64,000 nt of DNA from Haloferax marisrubri. Its GTDB lineage: Archaea; Halobacteriota; Halobacteria; Halobacteriales; Haloferacaceae. Positions within the stretch are counted from its first letter, which is position 1. Each line of letters starts with the position of its first letter. The position numbers and the translations under genes were made by a program. Under the pieces are notes generated by a model, which worked only from the letters and a program-made list of their open reading frames with translations, was not told the origin of the DNA and did not search any database. The stretch lies in assembly GCF_001469875.2 (NCBI RefSeq), contig NZ_LOPW02000005.1:62001-126000 (forward strand). Reading direction: 5' to 3'. Positions 1 through 8,988 of the stretch are shown here, piece after piece.

Positions 1-1057
1 CGATGGCTTCGAGCGTGAACACGCCCTGCATCGAGGAGACGATGTCGCCAGCGCCCCACGTCGAGGAGAGCCGCGAGGTCTCGTCGGGGAATATCTCGTC
101 GTTCGAGACGGTCGCGCCGACGCGGAGGCCCTTCGCGCCGGTGATGATGTCGGGTTCCAGCGGGTAGTGGTCGGAGCCCCACATCTCGCCGGTGCGGCCG
201 ACGCCGGTCTGAATCTCGTCGGCGATGAGCGTCAGGTCGTAGTCGTCGACGACGGCGGCGAGTTCCTCGGCGAAGGCGTCCGACGGGAAGCGGTAGCCGC
301 CCTCTCCCTGTATCGGTTCGACGATGACGTAAGCGACCTCGTCGGCGTCGATGTGGCCCTTCTTGGGGTGGAGCTTCTGCCGGAGTTTGGAGACGGCGGA
401 GTCGGCGTCGGGGAAGAAGCCGCAGGAACACGTCTCGGGCGAGCAGGTCCGGTCGTCGCAGAACGGCACGTCGAGGACGCCCGAAATCTCGGGGAACTTG
501 CGGCGGTAGACGGACTTCGAGCGGTTGAGCGAGAGCGCGCCGAGGGTGCGGCCGTGGAACGCGCCCTCGAAGGTGACGCCGTACTTCGCGCCGTCGGCGT
601 GGTCGTAGGCGATTTTGATGGCGTTCTCGACGGCCTCGGCCCCGGAGTTCGACAGGAACACCGTGTCCATCCCGTAGTGACTCGTGAGGTCGGTCAGTTT
701 GTCCATGAGCGCGGCGGGGCCGGGGAGTCGCTCCTCGCCGGGCGCGGAGCCGTCGCTGACGTAGAAGTCCTGCCCGGCGATTTTCGTCGGGTCGACGAGG
801 TCGAACTCGGCCATGCGGTCCATGAGCTTCGGGTTGTTGTAGCCGAGCGGGGCGGCCGCGACGTGGCTCGTGAAATCGAGGAGGACGTTGCCGTCGACGT
901 CGGTGCAGAAGGGGCCTTCGGACTCCGCCGTGATGTCCCAGACGAAGTCGTAGACGTACGTGCTCGGCGCGGCGTGTTCGTGGTGGTACTCCACCCACTC
1001 GCGCGCTTTCTCGCCGGGCATCGAATCGACGCGTGGCACCGCCGTCTCTCGGTCCAT
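1..1057 (-). CDS. Class III PLP-dependent aminotransferase (C-terminus beyond window)
   Basis: About 352 residues are visible; the C-terminus lies to the left of the window. The translation shows class III (GabT/ArgD/OAT-type) features: SGAEAVENAIK (substrate/PLP region), FHGRTLGALS, ADEIQTGVGRTG with the PLP-contacting Asp, and ITGAKG with the Schiff-base lysine. The family moves amino groups from omega-amino acids such as GABA or ornithine to 2-oxo acids in the cytoplasm; the substrate cannot be read from sequence. An insert around residue 190 carries a small Cys cluster (TCSPETCSC), which is unusual for the fold. The start chosen is the ATG at 1055-1057; the protein begins MDRETAVPRVDSMPG. 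It is transcribed away from the AI-2E-type permease. Confidence 0.85.
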   Translation of the reverse strand, partial: MDRETAVPRVDSMPGEKAREWVEYHHEHAAPSTYVYDFVWDITAESEGPFCTDVDGNVLLDFTSHVAAAPLGYNNPKLMDRMAEFDLVDPTKIAGQDFYVSDGSAPGEERLPGPAALMDKLTDLTSHYGMDTVFLSNSGAEAVENAIKIAYDHADGAKYGVTFEGAFHGRTLGALSLNRSKSVYRRKFPEISGVLDVPFCDDRTCSPETCSCGFFPDADSAVSKLRQKLHPKKGHIDADEVAYVIVEPIQGEGGYRFPSDAFAEELAAVVDDYDLTLIADEIQTGVGRTGEMWGSDHYPLEPDIITGAKGLRVGATVSNDEIFPDETSRLSSTWGAGDIVSSMQGVFTLEAI

Positions 1058-1245
1058 GCGGCTCGGTACGAAGACCCGTGTGTTAAGATATTCGTTATTA
1101 ATGGTGCAATATCAGCCGGGCCGCGGTCCAGTCGGTCGGTTTTACCCCGCGAACGGAGGGGTTCGTCGGCCGAACGTGACGGTAGCGCGTCGTGACCTGT
1201 CGCTCCCGCGATAGGCTTTTGACGCCTCCGCGTCCGTGGTTGGGT

Positions 1246-2547
1246 ATGGCTCTCCCCGACATTCAGCGCTCCCGGGCGATGTGGTGGGCGCTCGCGTTGG
1301 TCCTCGCGGGCGCGCTCACCTACGTCGTCTACTCTTTCATCGGGACGTTCGTCTTCGGTCTCTTCATCTACTACGCCACGCGGCCCATCTACCGGCGGAT
1401 TCGCCGCCGGGTGAAGCCCCCGAGCCTCGCGGCCGCCGTGGCGCTTTTCGCCCTCGCACTGCCCGTGCTCGGCCTCGTCGTCTACGCCGCGACCATCGCG
1501 CTCCGCGAGTTCCTGCGGTACGCCGACCAACTCTCCTCCGACGAGGTGCCCATCGACCTCGAGGCCTACGGCATCGACCCGACCCTGCTGGAGGGAATCG
1601 CCAGCCCGCAGGCGCTGTTGGAGTACGACTTCCGCTCGGTGCTGACGCCCGAGGCGGTCGGGTCGGTGTTCGACTCGCTGAGCGTCGCCGCCAACACCTT
1701 CGCCTTCCTCGGCGTCGGCGCGATTCACCTGTTCGTCATGATCGCGTTCGCGTTCTACCTCCTCCGCGACGGCCACCGACTCCGCCGGTGGGGCCAGTCG
1801 ATGTTCGCCGACGACCACGGCATCCTCGAAGCCTACATGCGCGGCGTGGACCGCGACTTCAACAACATCTTCTTCGGCAACATCCTGAACGCCATCCTCA
1901 CGGGCACCATCGGCGTCATCGCGTACTCGCTTTTGAACGTCCTCGCGCCGATGGGCGTCCGCATCCCCGCGCCGGCGCTCATCGGCCTGCTCGCGGGCGT
2001 CGCCAGCCTCATTCCCGTCGTCGGCATGAAGCTCGTCTACGTCCCCGTCGCACTCTACATGGGGGCCGAAGCCGCGGTCGCCAACCCGCCGGGCTTCTGG
2101 TTCGTCCTGCTCTTCGCCGCCGTCTCGTTCGTCATCGTGGACACGATTCCCGACCTCGTGCTCCGGCCGTACGTCTCCGGTCGGAGCCTCCACGTCGGGG
2201 CCGTGATGCTCGCCTACACGTTCGGTCCGCTTCTGTTCGGCTGGTACGGCATCTTCCTCATGCCGATGATACTCGTGTTGTTCGTGAACTTCGTCCGGCT
2301 CGTCCTGCCGGAGCTACTGGCCGGCAAGCCGATTCGGCCGTACATGGTGGACCCGGCGCACCTGGTGGACGGTCCGCCGGTCGAGGAGCTAACCGCTGAC
2401 GAGGCGGACGACGCGCCGCGAGAAACAGCCGAAACCGAACGGTCCTCGGAGGGCGAATCGGACGTTCCGGAGACGTTTACCGACCGAGACGAGACGAGGT
2501 CAAGTCGAGACTCACGGTCGCCGTCCGACGCCGGCGTGGACGGGTAG
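1246..2547 (+). CDS. AI-2E family transporter (multi-pass permease)
   Basis: The 433-residue protein has the layout of the AI-2E/YdiK/TqsA permease family: paired hydrophobic helices at the N-terminus (about residues 12-35 and 60-90), a large soluble region around 95-150, then a helical bundle with a conserved IPVVG-type segment near 260. The last 60 residues are an acidic, hydrophilic tail. Family members export signalling molecules, ions or metabolites; the substrate here is unknown. The ATG at 1246 is preferred to upstream in-frame codons because MALPDIQRSRA leads directly into the first membrane helix. It is a single-gene unit between a divergent aminotransferase and a convergent PadR regulator. 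Confidence 0.8.
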   Translation: MALPDIQRSRAMWWALALVLAGALTYVVYSFIGTFVFGLFIYYATRPIYRRIRRRVKPPSLAAAVALFALALPVLGLVVYAATIALREFLRYADQLSSDEVPIDLEAYGIDPTLLEGIASPQALLEYDFRSVLTPEAVGSVFDSLSVAANTFAFLGVGAIHLFVMIAFAFYLLRDGHRLRRWGQSMFADDHGILEAYMRGVDRDFNNIFFGNILNAILTGTIGVIAYSLLNVLAPMGVRIPAPALIGLLAGVASLIPVVGMKLVYVPVALYMGAEAAVANPPGFWFVLLFAAVSFVIVDTIPDLVLRPYVSGRSLHVGAVMLAYTFGPLLFGWYGIFLMPMILVLFVNFVRLVLPELLAGKPIRPYMVDPAHLVDGPPVEELTADEADDAPRETAETERSSEGESDVPETFTDRDETRSSRDSRSPSDAGVDG

Positions 2548-2561
2548 CCCGAGTCGTTCGT

Positions 2562-2849
2562 TCACGCTTCGAAGTCTTCGGGGACGTACTCCGCTTCCCA
2601 CTCGTCGCGGGCCTTGATTTCGCGGCGACCGCGGCGGGTGAGCGTGTAGTAGTTGGTCCGGCGGTCGCGCTGGCCCTTGTCGACCAGCCCCTTCTCGACG
2701 AGCGTGTCGAGGTTGGGGTAGAGCCGTCCGTGGTGAATCTCCTTTTCGTAGTAGGCTTCGAGTTCTTCTTTGATGGCGAGTCCGTGCGGCTCTTCGAGAC
2801 CCGCGATGACGTACAGCAGGTCTCGCTGGAATCCTGTCAGGTCGTACAT
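2562..2849 (-). CDS. PadR family transcriptional regulator
   Basis: A 95-residue winged-helix protein with the PadR signature: FQRDLLYVIAGLEEPHGLAIKEELE (helix-turn-helix), HHGRLYPNLDTLVEKGLV (recognition helix) and a wing NYYTLTRRGRREI. PadR proteins repress detoxification, efflux or stress genes and often bind a ligand; this short form lacks a long C-terminal dimerisation arm. It converges on the permease gene with a 14-nt gap and may or may not regulate it. The start is the ATG at 2849. Confidence 0.88.
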   Translation of the reverse strand: MYDLTGFQRDLLYVIAGLEEPHGLAIKEELEAYYEKEIHHGRLYPNLDTLVEKGLVDKGQRDRRTNYYTLTRRGRREIKARDEWEAEYVPEDFEA

Positions 2850-3065
2850 CGGTAAATTCGACTCGTATGTTACTGTCTAATTCAGATAAGCATATCGGCC
2901 TCGACCGACGATTCTCCCTCGAAAACGCGCCTGTCTCCGAAATCTCACGGCCGCGGTTATGTTGTTCAAATTACTAATCTGTCGAGGTGTCCGTTTCGGT
3001 GACCGGATATGTCCACAACTGGACGACTCGCGTGGTTTATGCGAGATGAGTGGTTATTGTTATCA

Positions 3066-3347
3066 ATGAGCATGGATTGGTTGTTCGAAACGGAAATCAG
3101 AGACGGCCGGGGCGGTGTCGCCGCCTTCCTCAGAAACGTCGCCGACAGGCTCGAAAACGGAACGGTGGAGTTCTCGGACGGGGACGAGGACGTTTCGCTG
3201 CCGGTTCCAGAGAACCTCGAACTCGCCGTGCGCGTCGCTCGCGGGGGCGACGCCGACAGCGACGCCAGCGATGCCGACAGACCGACCGGTCCGGACGATA
3301 GCCAGCGGGTACAGTTAGAACTCAGTTGGGACGCCAACGCGACGTAG
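3066..3347 (+). CDS. Amphi-Trp domain protein
   Basis: A 93-residue acidic protein beginning MSMDWLFETEIRDGRGG. The pattern of an N-terminal aromatic strand, a helix AAFLRNVADRLENG, an alternating strand VSLPVPENLELAVRV and a terminal VQLELSWD matches the amphi-Trp domain family, small proteins of unknown role common in haloarchaea. An Asp/Ser-rich loop (about residues 62-82) interrupts the domain. The start at 3066 is favoured over 3009 because a TATA-like TTTATGC lies about 28 nt upstream, the usual spacing for a leaderless haloarchaeal transcript. Confidence 0.65.
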   Translation: MSMDWLFETEIRDGRGGVAAFLRNVADRLENGTVEFSDGDEDVSLPVPENLELAVRVARGGDADSDASDADRPTGPDDSQRVQLELSWDANAT

Positions 3348-3394
3348 CCGAACCTGTCGCTCTCGGGTCGTAGATTCGCGCAGAAGGAAAGCAA

Positions 3395-3475
3395 GCCGTG
3401 CCGGAAATCTCCGGCACGGCATGCCGCCCTGAATTGGTCCCCGCTGACGCTTCGGCCCTCCAAAGCGAAGCGTCA
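3395..3475. repeat. Two consecutive perfect hairpins in intergenic DNA
   Basis: The first inverted repeat pairs 3395-3404 with 3411-3420 (10 bp, GC-rich, 6-nt loop AAATCT). The second pairs 3445-3454 with 3466-3475 (10 bp, 11-nt loop). Both lie downstream of the amphi-Trp gene. They could be a terminator/processing structure for that gene, a small structured RNA, or the end of a decayed IS200/IS605-type element. No transposase is visible nearby. Confidence 0.5.
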
Positions 3476-3622
3476 CTATCGGCTACTGTTCGGTTTCACT
3501 TAAAGATAACGACGCGTGCCAAACATTGACAACGCGGCAAACAGTCCGGCTGAGTGGCATGCACGCGCCGAATTCCGGAATCTCGGCGATTTCGCTCGAC
3601 TCTGCAATTTATGTTAGGTAAA

Positions 3623-3769
3623 TCACATGTGTTCCTCTTCCAGCACCCAGCCGAGCGCCCGCTTGTAGTGCGTCATGAGCTTTCTGACCCCTTCGTGTCG
3701 CATCTCCTCGGAGTCGAGTTCGTCCTTCAGGAACTCGTACTGCTCTCGGACCTCGGATTCGCTTCGCAT
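3623..3769 (-). CDS. Small conserved-type hypothetical protein (48 aa)
   Basis: A short acidic/basic helical protein starting MRSESEVREQYEFLKDELDS and ending VLEEEHM. Codon use follows the strong third-position G/C bias of neighbouring genes, and the predicted helices form a possible two-helix hairpin. No known domain or catalytic motif is recognised. It is divergent from the zinc-ribbon gene at 3913. Its size would hide it from many gene finders. Confidence 0.65.
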   Translation of the reverse strand: MRSESEVREQYEFLKDELDSEEMRHEGVRKLMTHYKRALGWVLEEEHM

Positions 3770-3912
3770 GCGTCGATGGTGGGTCGCCGAACGTATGTAG
3801 CCCGGCGGTCGTCTCGGCTGGCGACCGCTCGCTGGCGCGTCACCCCGTCGTGGGCCAGACTCCCTCGCGTCGGGTCGCCGTGCTTTTGCGCCGTCGGGGC
3901 GAACCCAGTCGC

Positions 3913-4623
3913 ATGGAGATACGCGGCGAGCGCGAGTGCAAGGAGTGCGACCACCGATGGTCGTACTACGAGACGGGAAGCGTATCGTGCCCGCAGTGCG
4001 GGAGCCTCCGGAGCGTCGGCGTCGGCGACAGAGCGCGCCACACCGCCATGCAGGTCGACCTCGACCTCTCGGCGCACCGCTCCGCAGTCGGCGACGGGTC
4101 GATTCGGGACGCCGCCCCGGCGTTGAAGTCCGACCTCCGCGACTACATTCGGAAGACGGGCTACATCCGCGGGGGCGAACTGCTCCCCCTCGAAGACACC
4201 CCGCTCGCGGCCCACGAACTCCTCCACGCGGTCGACGTGGTCGCCCGGTCGAACCGACCCACGGACGACGAACAGCTCTACGTCATCACCCTGCTCCGCC
4301 GCGCCGACGAGGGAGAGCGCCCCGACACCGACGCCGTGCCCGACTCGATGACTGACGCCCGCGGCCTCGCCTACGCCGAGGCCATCGACGCCTACTGCCG
4401 CGACCTCTCGACGTGGCTCGACGACAACCCGAACCCCGAGGTCAGAACGACGCTCGAAACCCTCTCGAACCACCGCAAGCGCGTCGAAGCGCTCGCCGGG
4501 GCCGTCTCCCTTTCGGAATCAGAGTCGCTCGTCGAGGCCGCCCGCGAACTTCACACCGCGCTCGTCGACGACGACCTCGACGCGCTCGCGTCGGCCCGCG
4601 ACACCCTCGCGGCGCTGTTCTGA
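3913..4623 (+). CDS. Zinc-ribbon protein of haloarchaeal type
   Basis: A 236-residue protein. The N-terminus MEIRGERECKECDHRW begins a zinc ribbon with two Cys pairs, CKEC (about residues 9-12) and CPQC (about 28-31), like the TFIIB-type fold. The remainder is an acidic, mostly helical region without a recognised catalytic motif. Family members of this layout are common in haloarchaea and unstudied; a nucleic-acid or protein-binding role is only inference. The ATG at 3913 is chosen because it begins the ribbon; upstream in-frame sequence is Arg-rich non-coding translation. The 43-nt gap to the next gene suggests cotranscription. Confidence 0.75.
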   Translation: MEIRGERECKECDHRWSYYETGSVSCPQCGSLRSVGVGDRARHTAMQVDLDLSAHRSAVGDGSIRDAAPALKSDLRDYIRKTGYIRGGELLPLEDTPLAAHELLHAVDVVARSNRPTDDEQLYVITLLRRADEGERPDTDAVPDSMTDARGLAYAEAIDAYCRDLSTWLDDNPNPEVRTTLETLSNHRKRVEALAGAVSLSESESLVEAARELHTALVDDDLDALASARDTLAALF

Positions 4624-4665
4624 CGCCACCGAACGTTTTTGCCCCGCGGCCACCCTTCGCCGACG

Positions 4666-4899
4666 ATGACTGCCGGATTCGATATCCACGAGGTGCGCCA
4701 CCGGGTGAAACTGCTCCGCGACGACGGCGAGACCACGCTCATCGAAAACCGCGACGGCGTGGCCTGTCCGGCCTGCGGCGACGACTTCTCGCAACTGCTC
4801 ATCTCCGACCGGACTGCGCACAGTTTCGACGTGGACGCCGGCACCCGCTTTTGCGTCCGGCGGGACGGTGACCGGCTACTCGTGGCGACTCACGAGTGA
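4666..4899 (+). CDS. Small haloarchaeal CPxCG-type protein (77 aa)
   Basis: Begins MTAGFDIHEVRHRVKLLRDD. A CPACG motif near residue 36 is followed by a second possible metal ligand near the C-terminus (FCVRRDGDR), so a zinc knuckle is possible. The pattern resembles a family often annotated as flagella cluster protein (DUF7385) in haloarchaea, but nothing here links it to archaella. It lies 42 nt after the zinc-ribbon gene and is probably in the same transcript. Confidence 0.65.
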   Translation: MTAGFDIHEVRHRVKLLRDDGETTLIENRDGVACPACGDDFSQLLISDRTAHSFDVDAGTRFCVRRDGDRLLVATHE

Positions 4900-4920
4900 G
4901 AGAAGGCGGTCGGACGCGCG

Positions 4921-5433
4921 TCAGCGCCCGAGGAGGAACCGAAGCAGTTCGCGGTCCAGCGTGTCTTCGGGGAGCGTCTCGAACCACGACACGTCGGCGA
5001 TGGACTCGTCTTCGAGGCCGGGGTCGTCCGTGAGGTCGCCCGCGACGGTCGCCTCGTAAATCGCGAACCGAAAGCTCGCGGCGTCGTCGCCGTGGTGAAA
5101 CGACTGTTCGGTGACGACCCGGAGCGTGCCCACGTCGGCGTCGAGGCCGGTCTCCTCGGCGACCTCGCGGACCAGCGCCTCGCGTCTCGACTCGCCGGCT
5201 TCGACCCCGCCGCCGGGGAGGACCCACTCGCCGTCCTGTCGGACGAGAAGCACCGCGCCGTCGTGTTCGCGCTCGCAGAGCGCGCCGACGCCCCAGTCGA
5301 GGCCGTCTTCGATGCGCTCGACCGCGCGGGCGAACGCCTCGGCGTCGAGGTCGCGGCGGTTGCGACGCCGGATGACGCCGTCGGGGTCGTACGCCCACTC
5401 GCCGTCGATACCGGCGTCTGGCGGGGGACTCAC
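4921..5433 (-). CDS. NUDIX hydrolase
   Basis: The 170-residue protein carries a complete NUDIX box (about residues 73-96): a GGG-VEAGES start, then [13 protein letters not shown], matching GX5EX7REUXEEXGU. The N-terminal 40 residues ([19 protein letters not shown]) are a haloarchaeal extension. NUDIX enzymes hydrolyse nucleoside-diphosphate-X compounds with Mg2+; the substrate cannot be assigned. It ends convergently with the CPxCG gene, and its start lies 15 nt from the end of folD on the same strand, so the two may be cotranscribed. Confidence 0.9.
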   Translation of the reverse strand: MSPPPDAGIDGEWAYDPDGVIRRRNRRDLDAEAFARAVERIEDGLDWGVGALCEREHDGAVLLVRQDGEWVLPGGGVEAGESRREALVREVAEETGLDADVGTLRVVTEQSFHHGDDAASFRFAIYEATVAGDLTDDPGLEDESIADVSWFETLPEDTLDRELLRFLLGR

Positions 5434-5448
5434 AGTTTTCGACCCGAC

Positions 5449-6342
5449 TCAGGGGAGGTCCACGTCGACGCCCTCGGCCTCGGCGGCGGCCTTCACGGTG
5501 TTCCAGAGGAGCATCGCGCGGGTCATCGGGCCGACGCCGCCGGGGACGGGCGTGATGGCGCTGGCCTTCTCCTTTGCGGACTCGAACTCCACGTCGCCGA
5601 CGAGTTCGTAGCCCTTCTCGTTGTCCGCGTCGACGCGGTTGACGCCCACGTCGATGACGACGACGCCCTCGGAGAGCATGTCGCCGGTGACGAGTTCGGG
5701 GACGCCCGCGGCGGCGACGACGATGTCGGCCTCGCGGGTCTTCGCGGCGAGGTCGTCCGTGCGCGAGTGGCAGACCGTGACCGTGGCGTTGCCGCCTTCG
5801 GCCTTCTGGATGAGCAGGTTCGCCATCGGCTTGCCGACGATGTCCGAGCGGCCGACGACGACCACGTCAGCGCCCTCGGTCTCCACGTCGGCGGCGTCGA
5901 GGAGCTTCTGGACGCCGTGGGGCGTACAGGGCTTGAAGCGGGCGTCGCCGGCGACGAGGCGACCCACGTTCTCGGGGTGGAAGCCGTCGACGTCCTTGGC
6001 GGGGTCGATGCGGCGGAGGACCGTCCGGTCGTCGACGTGGTCGGGGACGGGCATCTGGACGAGGATGCCGTGGACCTCGTCGTCGTCGTTGAGGTCGTCG
6101 ACGAGCGAGTATAGTTCGTCGGCGGGCGTCTCGGGGTCGAGTTCGTAGTCGAACGCCTCGATGCCGACTTCCTCGCAGTCGCGCTGTTTCATCGAGACGT
6201 ACGTCTCGCTGGCGGGGTCGTCGCTCATCAGCACGGTGGCGAGACCCGGTTTCACGCCGGCTTCGTCGAGAGCGTCGATGGCGTCGGCCAGCCCGTCTCG
6301 AATCTCCTCGGCGACGGCGTTGCCGTCGATGATGGTCGTCAT
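5449..6342 (-). CDS. folD: Bifunctional methylene-THF dehydrogenase / methenyl-THF cyclohydrolase
   Basis: FolD interconverts 5,10-methylene-, methenyl- and 10-formyl-tetrahydrofolate using NADP. The 297-residue length is typical. Signatures in order are Y-V-S-M-K (catalytic Tyr/Lys near 48-52), GILVQMPVP, KDVDGFHP, PCTPHG, the nucleotide-binding VVVGRSDIVGKP, and the C-terminal PVPGGVGPMT. With glyA 1 kb away on the same strand it supplies one-carbon units, as in folate-using haloarchaea. The start is the ATG at 6342. Confidence 0.96.
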   Translation of the reverse strand: MTTIIDGNAVAEEIRDGLADAIDALDEAGVKPGLATVLMSDDPASETYVSMKQRDCEEVGIEAFDYELDPETPADELYSLVDDLNDDDEVHGILVQMPVPDHVDDRTVLRRIDPAKDVDGFHPENVGRLVAGDARFKPCTPHGVQKLLDAADVETEGADVVVVGRSDIVGKPMANLLIQKAEGGNATVTVCHSRTDDLAAKTREADIVVAAAGVPELVTGDMLSEGVVVIDVGVNRVDADNEKGYELVGDVEFESAKEKASAITPVPGGVGPMTRAMLLWNTVKAAAEAEGVDVDLP

Positions 6343-6440
6343 TGTCTCAGACAGCGCGCCGCGACCATTTCAAAGATTCGGATTCGTGCGTATTCTGGGC
6401 TTCAATGAGGTCAAAATATGCACGAATGTGGCTAAAATAA

Positions 6441-7013
6441 TCACCCGAACAGCAGGTTCACGGCGGCCACCGCGACGCCCGCGAGCGCCATCCGCAGGCC
6501 GGCGACGTACCACCGCTGGTCCGATATCGACCCCATGTACGCGCCGAAGGAAAACAGGATGCCCGTCCCGAGGCCGACCGAGGCGAGCGTCGCCCACGTC
6601 ATCGACAGCAGTCCGCCGACCGCGAGAAACGGGAGCAGCGGGACGACGATGCCGACCAACGGGCCGAGTCCGCTGGCGGCCGCGTTGATTCCCCGCGCCG
6701 CGACCTTGTCGCGTTCGACCGCGGTCCCGCCGAGGTCGGTCAGCATGGCCTCTTCGATGCGGCCCAGTTCGGCCCGCTTCTCGGCGCGCTCTATCTCCCA
6801 GACGCTCCAGACGCCGGAGGTGGTCAGCCCCACCGCCGCGCCGACGCCGATTTTCACGACCGTCAGCCCCTCCGTGACGCCGGTGAGGTACGCGCCGATG
6901 ACGAGGCCGATGCAGGTCAGCGCCCCGTCGAAGCCGTTCGAGACGAAGTACCGGCGGGAGATGGCGCGGACGCGGTCGTCGCGCAGGAGCGCGCCGAGCC
7001 GACCGAACATCAC
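6441..7013 (-). CDS. VIT1/CCC1-type membrane transporter
   Basis: A 190-residue protein with about five membrane segments. The N-terminal half contains SNGFDGALTCIGLVIGAYLTG, which resembles the VIT1/CCC1 Fe/Mn transporter family core, followed by the cytoplasmic helical linker EIERAEKRAELGRIEEAML with its Glu residues. The family stores or exports divalent iron or manganese. This is a short archaeal form. It overlaps the upstream DUF211 gene by 4 nt, so translation is probably coupled. Confidence 0.78.
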   Translation of the reverse strand: MMFGRLGALLRDDRVRAISRRYFVSNGFDGALTCIGLVIGAYLTGVTEGLTVVKIGVGAAVGLTTSGVWSVWEIERAEKRAELGRIEEAMLTDLGGTAVERDKVAARGINAAASGLGPLVGIVVPLLPFLAVGGLLSMTWATLASVGLGTGILFSFGAYMGSISDQRWYVAGLRMALAGVAVAAVNLLFG

Positions 7014-7309
7014 GAGGCCGACGGGTCCTGCGGCTGGTTCCGGTACTCCACGAGTTCCTCGCCGGCGACGACTTCGTCGACGGAGTGGACCGTCCCGCCG
7101 AGGTCGCGGACGCGACGCTCGACCTCGTCGGCGTCGATGGCCTCGCCCTCCACGACGAGTCTGAGGTTCTGCACCTCGCGGTCGGTTTCGAGGAGCGTCG
7201 CGTTCACGCCGGCCACGCCGGCCGCGTCGGCGACCTCGCGGGCGACTTCCACCGTCGAGGGGCTGTGCGGTTTCAGCACGTCGAGAACGAGCCGACGAAT
7301 CGGAGCCAT
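7010..7309 (-). CDS. DUF211 domain protein
   Basis: A 99-residue protein starting MAPIRRLVLDVLKPHSPS. It has the ferredoxin-like fold pattern of the archaeal DUF211 family, in which small proteins assemble into rings and bind metal ions or anions. A DUF211 gene overlapping a metal transporter gene (ATGA overlap with the VIT-type gene) suggests a joint role in metal handling; that pairing is inference from order. Confidence 0.88.
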   Translation of the reverse strand: MAPIRRLVLDVLKPHSPSTVEVAREVADAAGVAGVNATLLETDREVQNLRLVVEGEAIDADEVERRVRDLGGTVHSVDEVVAGEELVEYRNQPQDPSAS

Positions 7310-7408
7310 ATCGGACGGCGATACGGCGGCGCGGCTAATAGTGTTACTTGGGAGAGGGGTTCGAAAAACCGGACGACTCGGGCCGCGGCGGTCGCCCGCG
7401 AGCGTCGC

Positions 7409-8656
7409 TTACTCGTACAGCGGGTTCGCGTCGCAGAGTTCCTGCACGCGCTCGGAGACTTCCGCGAGCACGTCGTCGTCCTCGGGAGCGTCGACGACCT
7501 TCACGATGAGTTCGCCGACTTCACGAATCTCGTCTTCGCCGAAGCCGCGGGTGGTGAGCCCGGGCGTGCCGGCGCGGATACCGCTCGGGTTGAACGCCGA
7601 GCGCGTCTCGCCGGGGACGGTGTTCGCGTTGAGGACGATGCCCGTCGATTCGAGCGCCTCCTCGGCGGTGCCGCCGGTGAGGTCGGGGTGCGAGTCGCGG
7701 AGGTCGACGAGCACGAGGTGCGTGTCGGTGCCGCCGGAGACGACGCTGAGACCGTGGTCCTGGAACGTCTCGGCGAGGACCTTCGCGTTGTCGACGACCT
7801 GCTGGGCGTACTCCTCGAACTCGGGCTGAAGCGCCTCTTTGAAGCCGACCGCCTTGCCGGCGATGTTGTGCATGAGGGGACCGCCCTGCGCGCCGGGGAA
7901 GACGGCGGAGTCGATGTCGGAGGCGTACTCCTCGTCGCACATGATGATGCCGCCGCGGCCGGCGCGGATGGTCTTGTGGGTCGAGCCGGTGACGAAGTCG
8001 GCGACGCCGACCGGCGAGGGGTGGACGCCGGCGGCGACGAGGCCCGTGATGTGGGCGATGTCGGCGAGGTGGAGCGCGTCCACGTCGTCGGCGACCTCCT
8101 GAATCGTCTCCCACTCGACGGCGCGCGGGTACGCGGAGTAGCCGGAGACGATGATGTCCGGCTCGAACTCCGCGGCCTTCTCGGCGAGCTGGTCGTAGTC
8201 GATGTAGCCGCTTTCGGCGTCGACTTCGTACTGTTCGACGTCGTAGAGCTTGCCCGTGAAGTTCGCGGGGTGACCGTGGCTCAGGTGGCCGCCGTGGGTC
8301 AGGTCCAAAGAGAGAATCTTGTCGCCGGGTTCGAGCATGGCGAGGTAGACGCCCATGTTGGCCTGCGTGCCGGAGTGGGGCTGGACGTTGACGTGCTCCG
8401 CGCCCCAGAGTTCCTTGGCGCGTTCGACGGCGAGGTTCTCCACGTCGTCGGCGTACTCACAGCCAGCGTAGTAGCGCTTGCCGGGGTAGCCCTCGGCGTA
8501 CTTGTTCGTCAGCGCGCTCCCCTGCGCTTCGAGGACCGCTTCGCTGACGTGGTTCTCCGAGGCGATCATCGCGAGCGTGTCGCGCTGGCGTTCGACCTCG
8601 CCGTCGAGGGCGTCTGCCACGGCGGGGTCGACGTCGCGGACGTGGCTGTAGTCCAT
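7409..8656 (-). CDS. glyA: Serine hydroxymethyltransferase
   Basis: GlyA converts serine and tetrahydrofolate to glycine and methylene-tetrahydrofolate with PLP. The 415-residue protein shows MIASENHVSEAV, YAEGYPGKRYYAGCEYAD, QPHSGTQAN, HLSHGHPANFTGK, and the PLP-lysine segment GSTHKTIRAGRGG (Lys in THK). The ATG at 8654-8656 (MDYSHVRDVDP) is preferred to the in-frame ATG 18 nt upstream because a TATA box lies at 8681-8690, about 28 nt before it, giving a leaderless mRNA. It pairs functionally with folD. Confidence 0.96.
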   Translation of the reverse strand: MDYSHVRDVDPAVADALDGEVERQRDTLAMIASENHVSEAVLEAQGSALTNKYAEGYPGKRYYAGCEYADDVENLAVERAKELWGAEHVNVQPHSGTQANMGVYLAMLEPGDKILSLDLTHGGHLSHGHPANFTGKLYDVEQYEVDAESGYIDYDQLAEKAAEFEPDIIVSGYSAYPRAVEWETIQEVADDVDALHLADIAHITGLVAAGVHPSPVGVADFVTGSTHKTIRAGRGGIIMCDEEYASDIDSAVFPGAQGGPLMHNIAGKAVGFKEALQPEFEEYAQQVVDNAKVLAETFQDHGLSVVSGGTDTHLVLVDLRDSHPDLTGGTAEEALESTGIVLNANTVPGETRSAFNPSGIRAGTPGLTTRGFGEDEIREVGELIVKVVDAPEDDDVLAEVSERVQELCDANPLYE

Positions 8657-8680
8657 ACGTAGTATCCGGTCCAATTACGG

Positions 8681-8690
8681 CATAAATGTG
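8681..8690 (-). promoter_or_regulatory. glyA TATA box
   Basis: The minus strand reads CACATTTATG about 25-34 nt before the glyA ATG. The 367-nt gap 8657-9023 otherwise holds no convincing gene; it contains this promoter and the AT-rich tbsP promoter at its right end. Confidence 0.65.
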
Positions 8691-8988
8691 TCCCATTTGG
8701 CTACGCCTGCCGGTGTTGTGTTGCACGCCCGTGTACATTCATGTGGCGTGCTACCGTGAACAGATACACGAACGCGCGGTATCGACCGCCTCCGACGTGT
8801 CTCCGAGCCGAACGGACCGCCGACGCCGACTCTCGCGGCCGGCAACTCCCGGACGGGCGGGCCGCTCGGTTCGCAACCGATTTTCCCACTCGTCGCTAGC
8901 GGTAAAATTTCTGAAACGTAATGCTCAATTCGCGCGATACAGCGTTGGTACAACTCGATTTCGAATACGTTCTGCCGGTCGTCTTGCG

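Noticed and set aside
3554..4126. A 190-codon plus frame overlapping the start of the zinc-ribbon gene
   Set aside because: Ser/Arg-rich composition with no family pattern; it overlaps two better supported genes in other frames.
7085..8662. A 525-codon plus frame opposite glyA
   Set aside because: glyA motifs on the minus strand are clear; the plus frame is a composition artefact.
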